Positions 5,764-7,454 of a DNA stretch of 7,454 nucleotides are shown here, piece after piece. The first letter of the stretch is position 1. Each line of letters opens with the position of its first letter. Made by a program: the position numbers and the translations under genes. The notes under the pieces were generated by a model that was not told where the DNA came from, made no database searches, and was given only the letters and a program-made list of their open reading frames with translations. Origin of the DNA: an uncultured Peptoniphilus sp. (GTDB taxonomy: Bacteria; Bacillota; Clostridia; Tissierellales; Peptoniphilaceae); NCBI GenBank assembly GCA_902489255.1, contig CABTZF010000035.1:1-7454 (forward strand). The letters are read 5' to 3'.

Positions 5764-5858
5764 GAGGACTGTCCTTTTGAAATTAGGATCCTCTTTTACA
5801 ATCTAAGGACTGTCCTTAAAAATCACAAACTCACTGAAATTTTTTATGAGGACTGTCA
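5764..5858. repeat. Three evenly spaced GGACTGTCC palindromes
   Basis: Copy 1 is AGGAC-T-GTCCT (5765-5775), copy 2 AAGGAC-T-GTCCTT (5805-5817) and copy 3 AGGAC-T-GTCAT (5849-5859, one arm degenerate). Centres are at 5770, 5811 and 5854, so spacings are 41 and 43 bases, close to four helical turns. A shorter palindrome AGGATCCT (5785-5792) lies between copies 1 and 2. The stretch 5739-5939 has no coding potential that I can see. Function unknown: operator cluster or remnant of a dispersed repeat. Confidence 0.8.
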
Positions 5859-5890
5859 TTTTTAAGTATGAAATAGTTTGTGTATAAATG

Positions 5891-5928
5891 GTAATGAGTA
5901 GAACAGGCAAATCTATTCTACTCATTAC
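5891..5928 (-). terminator. Long hairpin 11 bases after the alr stop, probable terminator
   Basis: GTAATGAGTAGAA (5891-5903) and TTCTACTCATTAC (5916-5928) form a perfect 13-bp inverted repeat with a 12-base loop. It directly follows the minus-strand alr stop codon (5940-5942), so it probably ends that transcript, although the downstream minus-strand sequence (CATTTATAC) is only moderately T-rich. On the plus strand four T follow it, so it may also catch read-through from the DUF3793 side. Confidence 0.55.
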
Positions 5929-5939
5929 TTTTAAAAATA

Positions 5940-7106
5940 TTAGAGATTTCTGATAAAATCTTTTTCCAAAATTACTTTTCCATTTTTAATAAATATCAGG
6001 GGCATTCTTGAACTCAAATGATTTATATAAGACAGTTCCACATCTCCGGAAAAATTGCAAAAATCAAAAGCTTCTACAATTTGATCATGATCTTTTCCTA
6101 TTATTACTGCGATATCATCTATTTTGCATTCAACACCTGTAGCATCTACCATCATTTGGTCCATACAAATATTACCAATTTGAGGACATTTATGACCATT
6201 TATAAGAACATAGAATTTGCCTGACATAATTCTCGGAATGAAGTCGCCATAGCCTAAAGGAAGAGTTACGACTTTTGTATCCTTTGTAGCTATAAAATTT
6301 TGCCCATAGCTTACTCCTTCACCTTTTTTAATTATTTTTACATTTGCAATCATGGCAAAAATTTCCACGTCTTTTTTTAAGGGCAAATCTTTTTTGATAC
6401 AAAAGCCCTTGTAGATTCCATGCATAATTGCTCCAGGTCTAACCATATCAAGATCATAATCTCTGTATTTTAAAATAGAGGCTGAATTTGCAATATGTTT
6501 AAGGCCAAGGTTTATTCCATTAGCTTCTAATTCTTTAGTAAAATTTATAAATTTATTAAATTGGTCATGGGTAAATTTTTCATCAGTATCAGCAACTGCA
6601 AAGTGAGAAAATATCCCGTCAATTTTTATATTTGATAATTTAGAAATATCAATAATTTCTTTGAGTGATTTTTCACTGGGGACAAAGCCAACCCTATTCA
6701 TTCCTGTGTCAACTGAAAGATGAATTTTTCCGATTTTATTCTTATTTTTGCAAATTTCGTTGAAAGCACTGGCATTATCATAGGTATAAATATTGGGCAT
6801 AATATTATAATTACAAAGCTCATCAAGTAAATAATTGGGTGTATAGCCTAAAATTAAAATTTTAATATCTTTAAAATGTTTCCTCAAGGATATGGCCTCA
6901 GATAGGGTTGCAACTCCAAAATATTCAATTCCAAAATCAATGGCAACCTGAGTAAGCTCTAGTGCTCCGGACCTATAGCCGTCACTTTTGACAATGCACA
7001 TTATCTTTGTGCCTTTTTTGATTGTGGATTTAATAAATTGTAAGTTGTTAAGAAAGTTATCTAAATTAACTTCAATCCACGCACCTCTATTTGAACTTCT
7101 ATACAT
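5940..7106 (-). CDS. alr: Alanine racemase (PLP-dependent)
   Basis: A 388-residue enzyme interconverting L- and D-alanine, the source of D-alanine for peptidoglycan. It has the N-terminal PLP barrel and C-terminal beta domain. K40 is the PLP lysine in VKSDGYRSGA, with Y44 kept; other family residues are R138 (DTGMNRVGF), H168 (GIFSHFAVAD), ANSAS (206-210), R223 (MVRPGAIMHG), the second catalytic base Y267 (EGVSYGQNF) and C314-M315-D316 (GNICMDQMMVD). The lysine motif departs from the usual KANAYGHG, having KSDGYRSG, but the remaining active site is complete, so I still call it alanine racemase; a related amino-acid racemase is a lesser possibility. Length is normal. AAAGGGGG (minus strand, 7113-7120) lies six bases before the ATG. 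It forms a single-gene unit with its own promoter. Confidence 0.94.
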   Translation of the reverse strand: MYRSSNRGAWIEVNLDNFLNNLQFIKSTIKKGTKIMCIVKSDGYRSGALELTQVAIDFGIEYFGVATLSEAISLRKHFKDIKILILGYTPNYLLDELCNYNIMPNIYTYDNASAFNEICKNKNKIGKIHLSVDTGMNRVGFVPSEKSLKEIIDISKLSNIKIDGIFSHFAVADTDEKFTHDQFNKFINFTKELEANGINLGLKHIANSASILKYRDYDLDMVRPGAIMHGIYKGFCIKKDLPLKKDVEIFAMIANVKIIKKGEGVSYGQNFIATKDTKVVTLPLGYGDFIPRIMSGKFYVLINGHKCPQIGNICMDQMMVDATGVECKIDDIAVIIGKDHDQIVEAFDFCNFSGDVELSYINHLSSRMPLIFIKNGKVILEKDFIRNL

Positions 7107-7127
7107 ATTCTTCCCCCTTTTTTTAGT

Positions 7128-7136
7128 ATTATAACA
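7128..7136 (-). promoter_or_regulatory. Extended -10 promoter of alr
   Basis: On the minus strand TGTTATAAT (7136-7128) is a perfect -10 box with the TGN extension. No good -35 is at the standard distance (GAATTT at 7156-7151), which is common for extended -10 promoters. Transcription would start near 7121, leaving a leader of about 15 bases that holds little besides the ribosome binding site. Confidence 0.6.
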
Positions 7137-7176
7137 TATATAACTCCTTAAAATTCACAAAAAGTTTATACAATTA

Positions 7177-7188
7177 TTGTGAGCACAA
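7177..7188. promoter_or_regulatory. Short palindrome upstream of the alr promoter
   Basis: TTGTG-AG-CACAA is a 5-bp dyad about 45 bases upstream of the alr -10 box. A further half site TTCACAA is at 7154-7160. It may bind a regulator, but a dyad this short can arise by chance in AT-rich DNA. Confidence 0.25.
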
Positions 7189-7323
7189 AAAGTAAAAATT
7201 AATTGAAAGGATAAGAAAATATGCTCTAGAAAGAGAAATTTATTAAAAATTAACATATTTTATACAAAAATTATAAAATTTGCGACTATTGTTATAATCT
7301 TAAATTAAAGACTTTATATTCAT

Positions 7324-7353
7324 AAAAAACAAACCCAAGAAAATCTTGGGTTT
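7324..7353 (-). terminator. Leftward intrinsic terminator beside the right repeat arm
   Basis: AAACCCAAGA (7331-7340) and TCTTGGGTTT (7344-7353) form a perfect 10-bp stem with a three-base loop. On the minus strand it is followed by G and six T (7329-7324), a good intrinsic terminator for transcripts coming from the right, whose gene is not in the window. The rest of 7190-7395 shows no gene; TGTTATAAT at 7290-7298 is a possible rightward extended -10 box without a -35. Confidence 0.75.
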
Positions 7354-7395
7354 ATACAACTTATTATGTCAAAATATCTTAAATTATTATTTAAT

Positions 7396-7454
7396 TTGGC
7401 TCTATAATATCTGTTGGGGAGTAAAATCTTCAGCAGATATTTTTATGAAAAAAA
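7396..7454 (+). repeat. Right arm of the perfect 59-bp inverted repeat
   Basis: This arm is the exact reverse complement of 22-80 and starts TTGGCTCTATAATATCTG. On this strand AATATCTGTTGGGGA pairs with TCTTCAGCAGATATT around GTAAAA, using three G-U pairs, and a short T tract follows. The G-U pairs mean the RNA hairpin is stronger when read outward from the window. The repeat runs to the last base, so it probably continues outside; the window appears to end within the element. Confidence 0.8.

Noticed and set aside
5764..5859. CRISPR array
   Set aside because: Three copies of an 11-13 base palindrome are too short and too few, spacers are AT-rich intergenic sequence, and no cas gene is nearby.
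6018..6224. 68-codon open frame on the plus strand
   Set aside because: It lies fully inside alr on the opposite strand, has no ribosome binding site and resembles no family known to me; it is a shadow of alr.
7154..7182. Rex- or CRP-type operator upstream of alr
   Set aside because: Half sites TTCACAA and TTGTGA occur but in the wrong orientation or spacing for either consensus.

Overview
The window is AT-rich bacterial DNA (roughly 30% GC by eye) with strong GGAGG-type ribosome binding sites. It encodes a clostridial-type short-chain flavodoxin, a DUF3793 protein and a fused MsrA-MsrB. This points to an anaerobic low-GC Firmicute, perhaps of the Tissierellia/Peptoniphilaceae type (Anaerococcus, Peptoniphilus, Finegoldia); the taxon is an inference. 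No genes are seen for a CRISPR system, phage, toxin-antitoxin module or defence system.

Layout from left to right: (1) 22-80 is one arm of a perfect 59-bp inverted repeat whose other arm is 7396-7454. The arms look like ends of a dispersed element, possibly an insertion sequence, so this is probably a stretch of chromosome lying between two copies of it. (2) 99-914 holds a terminator, a good promoter and a YoaK/DUF1275 membrane protein. (3) 1028-3386 holds a Y-family DNA polymerase and a fused methionine sulfoxide reductase, apparently one damage-repair operon behind a promoter with two matching palindromes that resemble a LexA-type operator. (4) 3393-3973 holds an extended -10 promoter, a preQ1-I riboswitch, the QueT queuosine-precursor transporter subunit and a terminator. 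(5) 3956-4582 (minus) is an AraC-family regulator, divergent from (6) 4644-5738, a flavodoxin plus DUF3793 operon with a near-consensus Fur box in its leader. (7) 5739-5939 has no gene but carries three evenly spaced copies of a GGACTGTCC palindrome and a long inverted repeat. (8) 5940-7106 (minus) is a catabolic or biosynthetic alanine racemase with an altered PLP-lysine motif. (9) 7107-7454 has no gene; it holds the alr promoter, a leftward terminator and the second repeat arm.

The genes mostly look like independent chromosomal housekeeping and stress units: DNA-damage and oxidative repair (dinB-msrAB), tRNA-modification precursor uptake (queT), iron-limitation electron transfer (flavodoxin-DUF3793) and cell-wall D-alanine supply (alr). 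The best leads for something undescribed are the iron-controlled flavodoxin-DUF3793 pair, which has a perfect 12-bp hairpin inside the DUF3793 coding region, the helically phased GGACTGTCC palindromes, and the twin dinB operator.
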